NCBI GenBank assembly: GCA_019753155.1
Contig: JAIELG010000001.1
Location: 1 to 62,713, forward strand
Source: Burkholderiales bacterium
Lineage (GTDB): Bacteria; Pseudomonadota; Gammaproteobacteria; Burkholderiales; JABEVD01
Direction: 5' to 3'
Length of the DNA stretch: 62,713 nucleotides
The notes under the pieces are model-generated. The model was not told the DNA's origin, ran no database searches, and saw only the letters and a program-made list of their open reading frames with translations. This document shows positions 28,534 through 38,267 of the stretch, piece by piece. Numbering within the stretch: the first letter of the stretch is position 1; each line of letters begins with the position of its first letter. Both the position numbers and the translations under genes were made by a program.

Positions 28534-29159
28534 TATTCGATTCCAAAGGGGGAAAGTGAACCGTTGCCTTTGCGCAGCAACGTGGGGGGATCCTCGGTCA
28601 GGTCGATCACCGTGGTCATTTCCAGACCGCATGCGCCACTGTCCATAATGAGATCGACCCGGCTCTGCAGTCTTTCCCGGATCGATTCGGCGTCATTGAG
28701 CGGCAATTCGTCGTCAGGCAGCATAAGCGTCGAACTCAGGAGCGGCTCGCCGAGCGCATCGAGCAGATGCTGCACCACGGGATGATCCGGTATCCTGATC
28801 CCTATGGTATTGCGCTTGGGGTGTTGCAGTCTTTTCGGCACTTCCCGGGTTGCCCTGAGGATGAAGGTGTAGCTGCCGGGTGTGCTGGCCTTGAGAAGCC
28901 TGTATTGTCTGTTGTCGACCTGGGCATAATGGGAAATGCTGGAAAGATCCCTGCATACCAGGGTGAGATGATGCTTGTCATCGATTTCCCTGATCGAGCG
29001 GATTCTCTCCATGGCGCCCTTGTCCCCGATCCGGCAACCCAAGGCATAACATGAATCGGTCGGATAAACGATGACGCCGCCCGCTTTCACGATCTCGACT
29101 GCCTGCCCGATCAGGCGCTGTTGCGGGTTCCTGGGATGGACGGAAAAAAACTGGGCCAT
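28533..29159 (-). CDS. YrdC/Sua5/YciO-family protein
   Basis: A 208-residue protein with the YrdC fold. The N-terminal VIYPTDSCYALGC strand-loop and the basic KRLQHPKRNTIGIRIPDH segment are typical of the L-threonylcarbamoyladenylate synthase superfamily. The single-domain length and position next to the PHP gene fit YciO rather than TsaC/Sua5, so involvement in tRNA t6A synthesis is possible but not certain. Start at the ATG at 29159, which overlaps the PHP stop (ATGA). Confidence 0.87.
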   Translation of the reverse strand: MAQFFSVHPRNPQQRLIGQAVEIVKAGGVIVYPTDSCYALGCRIGDKGAMERIRSIREIDDKHHLTLVCRDLSSISHYAQVDNRQYRLLKASTPGSYTFILRATREVPKRLQHPKRNTIGIRIPDHPVVQHLLDALGEPLLSSTLMLPDDELPLNDAESIRERLQSRVDLIMDSGACGLEMTTVIDLTEDPPTLLRKGNGSLSPFGIE

Positions 29160-30004
29160 CAGGCAAACCCTTCCCAGATCGGACGGCACCCTTGAGGCAG
29201 AGGAGGCAACCTGCCTATATCCATCCTGCTCTCGTCAGGACTGTGAAAATCGGAACCCAGGGACGCGAAGAGCTCGAAGCGCTTTGCGAAATCGCAGAAA
29301 CGTATGGCCATATCCAGGGTATGGCTCGATGTCACGACCTCGATTCCCTCGCCGCCGGCTTCCTTGAATTCCAGCAGCAGCGCCTTCAGCGCCGCCGCGC
29401 TCAATTCGTAACGTCCTGGGTGCGCAATCACGGCCATCCCGCCGCTCGTCCTGATCCACCCTACAGCCGCGCTCAACTCTGCCCATTGATGCGCAACATG
29501 TCCGGGCTTTCCCTTGACCAGGAATTTCCTGAATACGGCCTGAACATCCCTGGCATATCCCTTTTCGACGAGATAACGCGCGAAATGCGTCCTGCCGATC
29601 AGATTCTTGTTGCCGGCAAGGGCAAAAGCACCTTCGAGGCTTCCGGAAATTCCTGCGCGCGAGAGTCCATCTGCAATCATTCCTGCACGTTCGATGCGAC
29701 CCTGCCTGATGAATTCGAGGCCGGCCCTAAGGTTTTCGCTTTCCGGGTCGATATTCAATCCAACGATATGCAGGGTTCTTCCCCGCCATGTCACGGAAAT
29801 TTCGACGCCGTTCAGGAATTTCATGCCATGGAGGGTGGCCGTGCGCCGCGCTTCGACCAGCCCGTCACAGTCGTCGTGATCTGTGAGTGCAAGAACTTCG
29901 ACGCCGTTTTCGGCAGCCCGGCTGACAAGCTCGCCTGGAGAAAGAACGCCGTCTGAAATCGTCGAATGGCAATGCAGATCAATATTTGGCATGTATGGGG
30001 TCAT
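29159..30004 (-). CDS. PHP-domain phosphoesterase (RNase AM/TrpH type)
   Basis: A roughly 281-residue metal-dependent phosphoesterase. PHP motif 1 is DLHCHSTISDG near the start, motif 2 ALTDHDD near residue 47, and metal-ligand histidines occur in IAHPGRY and SDFHSPDE. Related proteins (E. coli YciV/RnAM) are 5'-3' exoribonucleases or 3',5'-bisphosphate nucleotidases. Two close ATGs exist; 30004 has a GGGG site upstream, 29992 does not. It heads the run that leads to scpB. Confidence 0.9.
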   Translation of the reverse strand: MTPYMPNIDLHCHSTISDGVLSPGELVSRAAENGVEVLALTDHDDCDGLVEARRTATLHGMKFLNGVEISVTWRGRTLHIVGLNIDPESENLRAGLEFIRQGRIERAGMIADGLSRAGISGSLEGAFALAGNKNLIGRTHFARYLVEKGYARDVQAVFRKFLVKGKPGHVAHQWAELSAAVGWIRTSGGMAVIAHPGRYELSAAALKALLLEFKEAGGEGIEVVTSSHTLDMAIRFCDFAKRFELFASLGSDFHSPDESRMDIGRLPPLPQGCRPIWEGFA

Positions 30005-30073
30005 TGTGACAGCCCCAATCATATCAAATCGGGGGCAAAAAATGTTTTTGACTTCAATTATACTATTTCAATC

Positions 30074-30382
30074 ATGCAATTTTTTCCCGTGAATCGCCCG
30101 ACAGCCCTCGATAAAAAGGGTGCATCGGAGATCGGAAGCGTTTTCGCAGTGAAGCCTGTCAAGGAGGCGACTGCTCATGCGCCATTCGGCTTCAAGCCAT
30201 TGGAGAAGCACCCCGAAAAGCCCGAACAGGTTTTTCAGGAACGCAGCGACGAAGAGCGGCGAAAATATTGCAGGCGGCTCCAGAATATACCCGTCCTCTA
30301 TGAGCTCAGGATGGAAAACGACCGGCGCAGGAAAAACCAGAGGAAAGGCGACATCACCACCGCGATCGACGAAATGGCCTGA
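30074..30382 (+). CDS. Small charged hypothetical protein
   Basis: A 102-residue protein rich in Lys, Arg and Glu in its second half (for example ERSDEERRKYCRRL and ENDRRRKNQRKG). It has no signal peptide, membrane segment or motif I recognise. A short hydrophobic-proline start (MQFFPVNRP) leads into a disordered-looking region. The frame is open back to 29966, but the ATG at 30074 avoids overlap with the divergent PHP gene. Convergent with the DUF2802 gene 14 bases on. Function unknown; moderately likely to be a real gene because it alone fills this interval. Confidence 0.6.
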   Translation: MQFFPVNRPTALDKKGASEIGSVFAVKPVKEATAHAPFGFKPLEKHPEKPEQVFQERSDEERRKYCRRLQNIPVLYELRMENDRRRKNQRKGDITTAIDEMA

Positions 30383-30396
30383 ACAGGCTCCGCGCG

Positions 30397-30747
30397 TCAG
30401 CTTTTCCCCTTGTGCAGCGAGGCGATGAGTTCAGCTTCACCCTTGGAGATATCACAGGCCACCGCGATTTCGGCAGGCCCCAAACCCTGCCTGACCATTC
30501 TGATCGCCTGGGAATAGGGGGCGGGCGTATCGTTCTCTTCCCTCAGCCTATCCATTTCCTTGTGCATGAGCGCCTGCTGGGCGCGCAAGGCAGCGATATC
30601 TTCCCTGAGTGAATCGATCTCGCCTTTATCGAAGCTGATTTCCTTTCTCGATGAAGCCAGGAAAACAAGGAGTTCCGTGACGTAAAACGCCAGGGCGACG
30701 ATTACGCCGACAAGCAATTCCCGCCAAGTGAATACCTGCATCTGCAT
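30397..30747 (-). CDS. DUF2802 membrane-anchored coiled-coil protein
   Basis: A 116-residue protein. One N-terminal membrane helix (about residues 10-30) is followed by a coiled coil (about 40-70, EIDSLREDIAALRAQQ) and a small C-terminal domain with the MVRQGLGPAEIAVACDISKGEAELI helix-turn-helix-like stretch, here noted by its core GLGPAEIA. This matches DUF2802, whose function is unknown and which often accompanies flagellar or other membrane systems; no such genes are here. Two close ATGs (30747, 30741) are possible. Confidence 0.8.
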   Translation of the reverse strand: MQMQVFTWRELLVGVIVALAFYVTELLVFLASSRKEISFDKGEIDSLREDIAALRAQQALMHKEMDRLREENDTPAPYSQAIRMVRQGLGPAEIAVACDISKGEAELIASLHKGKS

Positions 30748-30783
30748 CCCATGCCCAAATCCTGAATATTAACAGGCATGCAA

Positions 30784-32196
30784 TCAAATGTGTAGCGCGC
30801 GCCCATCCACCGCGAGGGCTGCTTCGTGCAACGCTTCGGAAAGTGAGGGGTGGGCGTGGATGATCCGCGCGATGTCTTCGCTCGAAGCCAAAAAAGCCAT
30901 CGCGACGACCGCTTCCGCGATGAGTTCGGATGCAAAAGGGCCGATAATATGCACGCCGAGTATCCTGTCCGTTTTGGCATCCGCCAGCATTTTCACGAAA
31001 CCCTGCCCTGCTCCGAGCGCCTGCGCTCTTCCATTGGCGGAAAAGGGGAATTGCCCGCTCCTGTATTCGATTTTTTCGGATTTCAATTGCTGTTCCGTTT
31101 TCCCCACCCAGGCGATCTCGGGCGAAGTATAGACGACTGAAGGCACGATACCAGGCTCGATGCCTGATTTCTGCCCGGCAATCCATTCGGCGACCATCAC
31201 TCCTTCTTCGGAAGCCTTGTGGGCGAGCATCGCGCCCCGCACGACATCCCCAACCGCATAGACGTTCGGAAGATTCGTTCTGCAATGCGCATCGACCTCG
31301 ATGAAGCCTCGCGCATCAATTTTCAGTCCGAGCGATGAATCCGCCACATTCGCCGAATTCGGAACCCTGCCCGCAGCCACGACCAGACGCTCGAATTCCT
31401 GCTCACCCACCCCCTTTAAATCCTTATATTTTACTTTTACAGTATCGTTTATCTTATTGACTGATAATATATCGACCCCGAGATTTATCGTCCACCCCTT
31501 CTCTTTCCTGAATTGCCTCAGGGCTTCCTTCGCTATTCTTTCGTCCGCCGCAGGCAGAAACTCGGGCGAAACCTCAAAGAGGCTCACTTCGCTCCCCAGC
31601 CTTCTCCAAACGCTGCCAAGCTCGAGTCCGATAATCCCGGCGCCGATTATTCCGAGTCTTCCGGGTATCCTGTCGAATGAGAGCGCGCCGCTGCTGTCCA
31701 CGATTGCCCCGCCGAACGGGGCGATATCGAGCCCCCTGGGGGAGGAGCCTGTCGCGATGACGACATGTTTTGCTTCCACGCGCTCGGGGACATCGGTCAC
31801 TTCGATTCCGTAGGTTTCCCCTTTCGAAACCACCCTGGCGCGCCCCAGGATGGAATCGACCTTGTTCTTCTTGAAAAGGAATCCGATGCCGTTGGTGTGC
31901 GCATCGACGATGCTGTCTTTTCTGAGGAGCATGGCGGCAAGATCGATCTTCACGCCTTCCACCGCGATGCCGTGGGAAGCGAATTCATGCCTGGCCTTCT
32001 CGTAGTTCTCTGAGGATTCGAGCAGCGCCTTGGACGGGATGCATCCCACATTGAGGCATGTTCCGCCCGGCGCGGACTTGCCTTCCTTTTTGCGATCGTC
32101 TATGCAAACCGTTTTGAAACCCAACTGGGCGCAGCGTATTGCGGCTATGTAACCTCCAGGCCCCGCCCCGATCACAGCGACATCGTATGACGACAT
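30784..32196 (-). CDS. lpd: Dihydrolipoyl dehydrogenase (E3)
   Basis: A 470-residue FAD-dependent pyridine nucleotide-disulfide oxidoreductase that reoxidises dihydrolipoamide with NAD. The FAD-binding N-terminus is VIGAGPGGYIAA, the redox-active disulfide is in GGTCLNVGCIPSK (Cys near 47 and 52), the NAD site is GAGIIGLELGSV near 185, and the C-terminal catalytic pair is in HAHPSLSEALHEA. It is last in the odhA-odhB-lpd run and starts 3 bases after odhB, so it is most likely the E3 of the 2-oxoglutarate dehydrogenase complex. Confidence 0.96.
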   Translation of the reverse strand: MSSYDVAVIGAGPGGYIAAIRCAQLGFKTVCIDDRKKEGKSAPGGTCLNVGCIPSKALLESSENYEKARHEFASHGIAVEGVKIDLAAMLLRKDSIVDAHTNGIGFLFKKNKVDSILGRARVVSKGETYGIEVTDVPERVEAKHVVIATGSSPRGLDIAPFGGAIVDSSGALSFDRIPGRLGIIGAGIIGLELGSVWRRLGSEVSLFEVSPEFLPAADERIAKEALRQFRKEKGWTINLGVDILSVNKINDTVKVKYKDLKGVGEQEFERLVVAAGRVPNSANVADSSLGLKIDARGFIEVDAHCRTNLPNVYAVGDVVRGAMLAHKASEEGVMVAEWIAGQKSGIEPGIVPSVVYTSPEIAWVGKTEQQLKSEKIEYRSGQFPFSANGRAQALGAGQGFVKMLADAKTDRILGVHIIGPFASELIAEAVVAMAFLASSEDIARIIHAHPSLSEALHEAALAVDGRALHI

Positions 32197-32199
32197 AAT

Positions 32200-33297
32200 T
32201 TACATCTCCAGAAGGAGTCTCGCGGGATCTTCCAGGCTTTCCTTGATTGCGACCAGAGCCAGCACTGCTTCCCGCCCATCGATAAGCCTGTGGTCATAGG
32301 AGAGCGCAAGGTAGATCATGGGGCGGATGACGACCTGCCCGTTCTCGGCCATCGGTCGCTCCTTCATCGCATGGATTCCCAGGATCGCGCTCTGCGGCGG
32401 GTTGAGGATGGGGGTGGAGAGCATCGATCCGAAAATGCCGCCATTCGTGATCGAGAATGTCCCGCCTTCGAGTTCGGAAAGGGCGAGTTTTCCATCCTGG
32501 GCGCGCTTGCCGAAATCGGCAATGCCTTTCTCGATCGCCTCGAACGAGAGCGAATCGGCATTTCGCAGCACCGGCACGACGAGTCCGCGAGGGGTGCCGA
32601 CCGCGATGCCGATATCGTGGTAGTCATGGTAAACGATGTCATCGCCCTCGATGGCAGCGTTGAGCACAGGAAATTTGTTGAGGGCGCAAACCACCGCCTT
32701 GACGAAAAAGGACATGAATCCCAGCTTGACGCCATGATCCTTCTCGAATCTCTCCCGATGGCGATTGCGCATATCCACCACCGCTTTCATGTCGACTTCG
32801 TTGAAGGTGGTGAGTATGGCGGCATTTCTCTGCGATTCGAGCAGCCTCTGCGCGACGGTCGCCCTCAGGCGCGACATCGGCACGCGTCTTGCCGTCCGTT
32901 CCACGGGCCTGTGCGAGACCACGTCTTCCTTGATGATGCGTCCGCCGCGGCCTGTACCCGCGATTTGCGCAATATCGGCTCCGATCTCTTCGGCAAGCTT
33001 TTTCGCAGCCGGCATGAGGATGGGCGCTTCGGGCTTTTTTGCGGCTTCGGGCTTCGCGGCATCCGTGTCGAGCATGCCGATGATCTCACCGCTCATCACC
33101 ACCGCGCCCTCCTCCTTCAGTATCTGCGAAAGCACCCCGGACTGGATTGCAGGCAATTCCAGCACGACCTTGTCCGTTTCGATATCGATCAGGTTTTCCC
33201 CGCGTTCGGCATACTCCCCTTCCTGCTTGCGCCAGGAAAGCAGGGTGGCCTCGGATACGGACTCGGAAAGTTGGGGCACTTTGACTTCTATCAGCAT
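32200..33297 (-). CDS. odhB: Dihydrolipoyl succinyltransferase (E2 of 2-oxoglutarate dehydrogenase)
   Basis: A 365-residue E2 enzyme. One lipoyl domain spans about residues 1-77, with the lipoylated lysine in IETDKVVLE; an E3/E1-binding domain is near 95-130 ([13 protein letters not shown]); the catalytic domain follows, ending in [11 protein letters not shown] with the active-site His and Asp. It is shorter than most (about 400-420), because the linkers between domains are reduced. Transfers succinyl to CoA. Between odhA and lpd with very short gaps. Confidence 0.95.
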   Translation of the reverse strand: MLIEVKVPQLSESVSEATLLSWRKQEGEYAERGENLIDIETDKVVLELPAIQSGVLSQILKEEGAVVMSGEIIGMLDTDAAKPEAAKKPEAPILMPAAKKLAEEIGADIAQIAGTGRGGRIIKEDVVSHRPVERTARRVPMSRLRATVAQRLLESQRNAAILTTFNEVDMKAVVDMRNRHRERFEKDHGVKLGFMSFFVKAVVCALNKFPVLNAAIEGDDIVYHDYHDIGIAVGTPRGLVVPVLRNADSLSFEAIEKGIADFGKRAQDGKLALSELEGGTFSITNGGIFGSMLSTPILNPPQSAILGIHAMKERPMAENGQVVIRPMIYLALSYDHRLIDGREAVLALVAIKESLEDPARLLLEM

Positions 33298-33315
33298 GTT
33301 CTCTCCAGTTTGGAT

Positions 33316-36024
33316 TCAGGCAAAAGCGGCATCGACCAGTTCTTTCTGTCTTGCCAGATACTTCGCATAATAGCCCGCTGCGGGGGACGCGGAAGACGGG
33401 CGCATCGACGACATGAGTTTGCGATTGGGCGCAATATGCCGCAACAGATAATGCTCCAGGTGGCGCCATGCGCCCTGGTTCCTGGGCTCCTCCTGGCACC
33501 AGAGGATTTCCCCTGCATCGGGATGGCGCGCAAGTTCCGTCTTGAATGCTTCATGCGGAAAAGGATAAAGCTGGTTGATGCGCACGATGGTCATATCCCT
33601 TACCCCTTTTTCGCGCCTTGCGTTGACAAGATCGTAATACACTTTCCCCGCGCAGCAGATGATGCGCCTTGCGCTGCCCGTGTCGATTTCCGGATCGGCT
33701 TCACCTGAGACGGGCATGAACTTTCCGTTTGCGAGCTCATCCAGGGAAGAGACCGAATCCTTGTGCCGCAACAGGCTTTTCGGGGTCAGCAGGATAAGCG
33801 GCCTGCGATAGGGGCGGATCATCTGGCGCCGCAACAGATGGAATATTTGCGCCGGCGTGGAAGGCATGCAGACCTGGATATTGTAATCCGCGCACAATTG
33901 CAGGTAGCGCTCGATGCGCGCCGAGGAATGCTCGGGACCATGGCCCTCATGGCCATGCGGCAGCATCATCACGAGGCCGCAAAGCCTGCCCCACTTTGCC
34001 TCCCCCGAAGCGATGAACTGGTCTATGACGACCTGGGCGCCGTTTGCGAAATCGCCGAATTGCGCTTCCCATATCACGAGCTCGTCAGGCTCCGCGGTCG
34101 CGTAACCGTATTCGAAACCGAGCACGGCTTCTTCCGAGAGCACTGAATCGATGATGGCGAAATCGGGCTGATTATCCGAAATATGCTGCAGCGGAATATA
34201 GATGCCGGCATCCCATTTCTCCCGATTCTGATCGTGGAGCACGGCATGCCTGTGGAAGAACGTGCCGCGTCCCACGTCCTGTCCCGAAACCCTGATGGAA
34301 AAACCCGCTTCCAGAAGCGAGGCATAGGCAAGATTCTCCGCCATCCCCCAGTCGAGAGGAATTGCCCCCTCCCCCATGGCCCGCCTGTCGGCGATGATCT
34401 TCTCGACCCTGGAATGGAGTTTGAAATTCCCCGGAATATCCGTCAGCCTTTGCGCAAAACGCTTCAGGTCTTCGACCGGGATGGACGTGTCGTCGTTCTC
34501 GTCCCATTTGGCGTTCCTGAACCTCGACCAGTCGGATGAAAATGGATTTTTCACCCCTTTCAGGAAGGTGGTGTTGGGATGCTCCCCTCTGTCCATGGCA
34601 GACCTGAAATCCTCGACCATCCTGCCCGCTTCCTCGGCCGAGACGATGCCGAGTCTCTCCAGCTTTTGCGCATAAAGCCTGAGGGTTCCGGGATGGCTGT
34701 TGACGATCTTGTACATGAGCGGCTGGGTCACGAGCGGCTCGTCCTGCTCGTTATGCCCCAGGCGCCTGAAACAGACCATATCGATAATCACGTCCTTGTT
34801 GAATTCATTTCTGAAATCGAATGCGATTTCGGTCACCATCAGGAGCGCTTCCGGGTCGTCCGCGTTGACATGAAAAATGGGCGCCTCGACCATCTTCCCG
34901 ACATCGCTGCAGTACAGGGTGGAGCGGGTATCCCTGGGGTCGGAAGTCGTGAAGCCGATCTGGTTGTTGATAATGACATGCACCGTGCCGCCCGTGCCGT
35001 AGCCGCGCGTCTTGGAAAGATTGAGCGTTTCCATGACCACGCCCTGGCCGGAAAATGCAGCGTCCCCGTGGATCAGGATGGGAAGCACCTGCCTGCCTGC
35101 CAGGTCGCCCCGCCTGTGTTGACGCGCGCGTACCGAGCCTTCGACCACCGGATTAACGATTTCGAGGTGCGAAGGATTGAAGGCGAGGGTCACGTGCATG
35201 GGGCCGCCCGGGGTCATGATGTCGGACGAGAACCCCTGGTGGTATTTGACATCCCCGGAAGAGAGCTCCTCGATCTCTTTCCCCTCGAACTCGGAAAAAA
35301 GATCCATGGGCATCTTGCCCAGGATGTTGACAAGCACGTTGAGCCGTCCGCGATGGGCCATGCCTATCACGACCTCCTGCACTCCGTTCGATCCGGCACG
35401 CTGCAAAAGGGTATCGAGCAGGGGGATCATGCTGTCTCCGCCTTCGAGGGAAAAGCGCTTCTGCCCGACGTAACGGGTATGCAGATAGCGCTCCAGGGTC
35501 TCGGCTTCGGTGAGTCTTTGCAGGATGCGCCTGCGATATTCCGGCGAAAAATCAGGCTGGGACAGCCTGCCTTCGAACCTTGCCTGTATCCAGCGCTTCT
35601 GCGCATTCTCGCTGATGTACATGTACTCTATGCCTATGCTGCCGCAATAGGTTTTCTTCAGCGCATCCAGGATTTCCCTCAATGTCGCCGTCTCCGGCCC
35701 CACGAAAGATCCCGTATTGAACGCGACATCCATGTCGAGCTCGCTCAAGCCGTAATGGGCGGGATCGAGTTCAGGCGTATGCGGCTTCTCGATATGTTTG
35801 AGCGGATCGAGATCGGCTTCGCGCAGCCCCAGAAAGCGATAGGCATTGATGAGTTGCAGGACGGAAATCTGCCTGCGATCGAACTCTGCGGAGGCCGCCT
35901 TCGGAGGGATTGCCGAAAAGCGGCTTCGCCATGATTCGGGAACCGAAGCGGGGTCAGTCAGAAAGTCTTCGTAAAGCGCATCGACATAAGACGCATTCGC
36001 CCCGGAAAGCCATGAATCGCCCAT
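33316..36024 (-). CDS. odhA: 2-oxoglutarate dehydrogenase E1 component
   Basis: A 902-residue thiamine-diphosphate enzyme that decarboxylates 2-oxoglutarate and passes succinyl to the lipoyl arm of OdhB. Visible landmarks: the N-terminal SWLSGANASYVDALYE peptide that binds the complex, GMAHRGRLNVL, the ThDP-binding HGDAAFSGQGVV region, and MLPHGHEGHGPEHSSARIER near residue 705, of which HGHEGHGPEHSSAR is the family hallmark. Slightly shorter than E. coli SucA (933). Starts 3 bases after gltA. Confidence 0.97.
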   Translation of the reverse strand: MGDSWLSGANASYVDALYEDFLTDPASVPESWRSRFSAIPPKAASAEFDRRQISVLQLINAYRFLGLREADLDPLKHIEKPHTPELDPAHYGLSELDMDVAFNTGSFVGPETATLREILDALKKTYCGSIGIEYMYISENAQKRWIQARFEGRLSQPDFSPEYRRRILQRLTEAETLERYLHTRYVGQKRFSLEGGDSMIPLLDTLLQRAGSNGVQEVVIGMAHRGRLNVLVNILGKMPMDLFSEFEGKEIEELSSGDVKYHQGFSSDIMTPGGPMHVTLAFNPSHLEIVNPVVEGSVRARQHRRGDLAGRQVLPILIHGDAAFSGQGVVMETLNLSKTRGYGTGGTVHVIINNQIGFTTSDPRDTRSTLYCSDVGKMVEAPIFHVNADDPEALLMVTEIAFDFRNEFNKDVIIDMVCFRRLGHNEQDEPLVTQPLMYKIVNSHPGTLRLYAQKLERLGIVSAEEAGRMVEDFRSAMDRGEHPNTTFLKGVKNPFSSDWSRFRNAKWDENDDTSIPVEDLKRFAQRLTDIPGNFKLHSRVEKIIADRRAMGEGAIPLDWGMAENLAYASLLEAGFSIRVSGQDVGRGTFFHRHAVLHDQNREKWDAGIYIPLQHISDNQPDFAIIDSVLSEEAVLGFEYGYATAEPDELVIWEAQFGDFANGAQVVIDQFIASGEAKWGRLCGLVMMLPHGHEGHGPEHSSARIERYLQLCADYNIQVCMPSTPAQIFHLLRRQMIRPYRRPLILLTPKSLLRHKDSVSSLDELANGKFMPVSGEADPEIDTGSARRIICCAGKVYYDLVNARREKGVRDMTIVRINQLYPFPHEAFKTELARHPDAGEILWCQEEPRNQGAWRHLEHYLLRHIAPNRKLMSSMRPSSASPAAGYYAKYLARQKELVDAAFA

Positions 36025-36027
36025 GTT

Positions 36028-37326
36028 TCAGCTCCGCTCCGAAATCGTCACATAATCGCGCCTTTTGGGACCCAGGTAGAGCTGCCTGGGTCTGCCGATC
36101 CTGCGCTCGGAATCGGATATCATTTCATTCCATTGCGATATCCATCCTATGGTCCGGGCGATTGCGAATATCACGGTAAACATGTTGAGCGGAATATCGA
36201 GCGCCCGCAACACGATGCCGGAATAGAAATCGACGTTCGGATACAGCTTGCGTTCGATGAAATACTCGTCCTGCAGCGCGACTCTTTCGAGCTCCATTGC
36301 CATTTCGAACATCTTATCGTTCTGCAAGCCCAGTTCCGTCAGCACTTCGTAACAGGTCTCCCGCATCACCTTGGCGCGCGGATCCATGTTCTTGTAAACC
36401 CTGTGTCCGAAGCCCATCAGCCTGAAGCTGTCATGCCGGTCTTTCGCGCGGGCGACGAATTTCGGGATCTGGGAGATGTCGCCTATCTCGTCCAGCATCT
36501 TGAGGACGGCTTCGTTCGCCCCGCCGTGCGCCGGCCCCCAGAGCGCGGCAATGCCCGCCGCGACACAGGCAAAAGGGTTGGCTCCGGAAGAACCTGCGAG
36601 TCTCACCGTCGAAGTCGATGCATTCTGTTCGTGATCCGCATGCAGGATGAAGATGCGTTCCAAAGCCCTCACGAGCTTCGGATTCGGAACATAGGGCTCG
36701 CACGGGGTTGCAAACATCATGTGGAGAAAATTCTCCACATAGCCGAATTCATTGTTCGGATACATGAAGGGAAGGCCCACGTTGTATTTGTAACACATCG
36801 CGGCAATGGTCGGAACCTTGGCGATCAGCCTCAAGGCCGATACTTCCCTGTGCTCGGGATTGTTGATGTCGAGCGAATCGTGATAGAAGGCGGAAAGCGC
36901 GCCCACCACGCCGACCATCACCGCCATGGGATGCGCATCCCGCCTGAACCCCTTGTAGAAGCTCATGAGCTGATCGTGCACCATGGTGCGGTATTTGATC
37001 TTGCGCTCGAATTCGTCTTTTCTTTCCTGATTCGGCAAATCCCCGTTGAGCAGCAGATAGCAGACCTCGAGAAAACTCGATTTTTCGGCAAGCTGCTCGA
37101 TCGGGTACCCCCTGTAATAGAGATGTCCCGCTTCGCCATCGATATAGGTGATTCCGGAATTGCAACTCGCTGTGGACAGAAAACCGGGGTCGTAAGTGAA
37201 CATCCCGATTTTCGCGAGATTGCGGATATCGATCACGTCCGGCCCAAGGGCTCCGGATATGATGGGCAATTCGATCTGCTGCGTCCCGTCGTTGAACGAT
37301 AAGGTTGCAATGCGCTTCTTTTCCAT
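36028..37326 (-). CDS. gltA: Citrate synthase (type II)
   Basis: A 432-residue enzyme condensing oxaloacetate and acetyl-CoA. The active-site histidines are in [18 protein letters not shown] (HADHEQN) and [14 protein letters not shown], and the catalytic Asp is in VDFYSGIVL. The N-terminal beta-rich domain (about 1-50) and length match the hexameric, NADH-sensitive type II enzymes of Gram-negative bacteria, though allosteric control cannot be judged by eye. Between sdhE (12 bases) and odhA (3 bases). Confidence 0.97.
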   Translation of the reverse strand: MEKKRIATLSFNDGTQQIELPIISGALGPDVIDIRNLAKIGMFTYDPGFLSTASCNSGITYIDGEAGHLYYRGYPIEQLAEKSSFLEVCYLLLNGDLPNQERKDEFERKIKYRTMVHDQLMSFYKGFRRDAHPMAVMVGVVGALSAFYHDSLDINNPEHREVSALRLIAKVPTIAAMCYKYNVGLPFMYPNNEFGYVENFLHMMFATPCEPYVPNPKLVRALERIFILHADHEQNASTSTVRLAGSSGANPFACVAAGIAALWGPAHGGANEAVLKMLDEIGDISQIPKFVARAKDRHDSFRLMGFGHRVYKNMDPRAKVMRETCYEVLTELGLQNDKMFEMAMELERVALQDEYFIERKLYPNVDFYSGIVLRALDIPLNMFTVIFAIARTIGWISQWNEMISDSERRIGRPRQLYLGPKRRDYVTISERS

Positions 37327-37338
37327 GACTCTTCCCGG

Positions 37339-37563
37339 CTATGTTCTGGTTCTTATGAGTTCCAGGAGGCCTTCGTCGCCCCCAGCGGATTTCGCTCTTC
37401 CCGTTATGATATCCCAGAGTTCGGCGTCAGGGTATTCGAGCAGGCCGATATAGACCTCGATTTGCGCTGCGCTCAGCAGGTTTCCATGTTTTTCCAGGAA
37501 CCTGGAAAGCACGATGTCGAGTTCGAGCATCCCCCGTCTCGAACGCCAGCGCACCCTGTTCAC
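37339..37563 (-). CDS. sdhE: FAD assembly factor SdhE
   Basis: A 74-residue protein that promotes covalent flavinylation of SdhA. The N-terminal RWRSRRGMLELDIVL carries the conserved RGxxE motif (RGMLE) essential for the family; the C-terminal half has the DAELWDIITGR segment. Start is a GTG at 37563 that overlaps the sdhB stop (GTGA); no ATG exists before the conserved RWRSRRG. Its place between sdhB and gltA follows the classic arrangement. Confidence 0.93.
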   Translation of the reverse strand: MNRVRWRSRRGMLELDIVLSRFLEKHGNLLSAAQIEVYIGLLEYPDAELWDIITGRAKSAGGDEGLLELIRTRT

Positions 37564-38267
37564 ACCGTCCTTCTGACCATCAGGCCCTTGATTTTCCCGA
37601 TTGCTTCGGTCGGGTTCAAACCCTTCGGGCAGACATCCACGCAATTCATGATGCTGTGGCAGCGGAAAAGCCTGTAGGGGTCTTCCAGATCGTCGAGCCG
37701 CTCCGCAGTTGCCTGGTCCCGAGTATCGGCGATGAAGCGCCAGGCCTGAAGAAGTCCCGCCGGACCCACGAACTTGTCCGGATTCCACCAAAAAGAAGGA
37801 CAGGCCGTGGTGCAGCATGCGCAAAGAATGCATTCGTAAAGCCCGTCGAGTTCCGCACGCTCTTCGGGGGATTGCAGACGCTCGGTCTCAGGCGGAGGAT
37901 CGTTATTGATGAGGAAGGGTTTGATGGAACGGTATTGTTTGAAAAACGGCTCCATATCCACGATAAGGTCCCGGATGACGGGAAGCCCGGGAAGCGGCCT
38001 GAGCTCGATCGGCTCCCTGAGGCCTGCGAGCGGCGTGATGCAGGCGAGTCCGTTCCTGCCGTTGATGTTCATGGCGTCCGACCCGCACACGCCTTCCCTG
38101 CAGGAGCGGCGCAGGGCAAGCGTATCGTCCATCGCCTTGATCCGTACCAGAGCGTCCAGCAACATCGTGTCGCCCCTATCGGGTTCCAGGTCGTAATCCT
38201 TCATGTAAGGTTTTGCGTCGCTATCGGGGTCGAAGCGGTATATGGAAAAGCGCATGATGGTCCTCAA
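37560..38267 (-). CDS. sdhB: Succinate dehydrogenase iron-sulfur subunit
   Basis: A 235-residue Fe-S protein passing electrons from SdhA flavin to quinone. The [2Fe-2S] ligands are in [21 protein letters not shown], of which CREGVCGSD and the final GLAC are the ligands; the [4Fe-4S] motif is [11 protein letters not shown] and the [3Fe-4S] group [14 protein letters not shown]. Overlaps the sdhA stop by four bases and the sdhE start. Length is standard. Confidence 0.98.
   Translation of the reverse strand: MRTIMRFSIYRFDPDSDAKPYMKDYDLEPDRGDTMLLDALVRIKAMDDTLALRRSCREGVCGSDAMNINGRNGLACITPLAGLREPIELRPLPGLPVIRDLIVDMEPFFKQYRSIKPFLINNDPPPETERLQSPEERAELDGLYECILCACCTTACPSFWWNPDKFVGPAGLLQAWRFIADTRDQATAERLDDLEDPYRLFRCHSIMNCVDVCPKGLNPTEAIGKIKGLMVRRTV

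Noticed and set aside
34579-35934. 451-codon open frame antisense to odhA
   Set aside because: Shadow of the dehydrogenase E1 gene, no recognisable domain.
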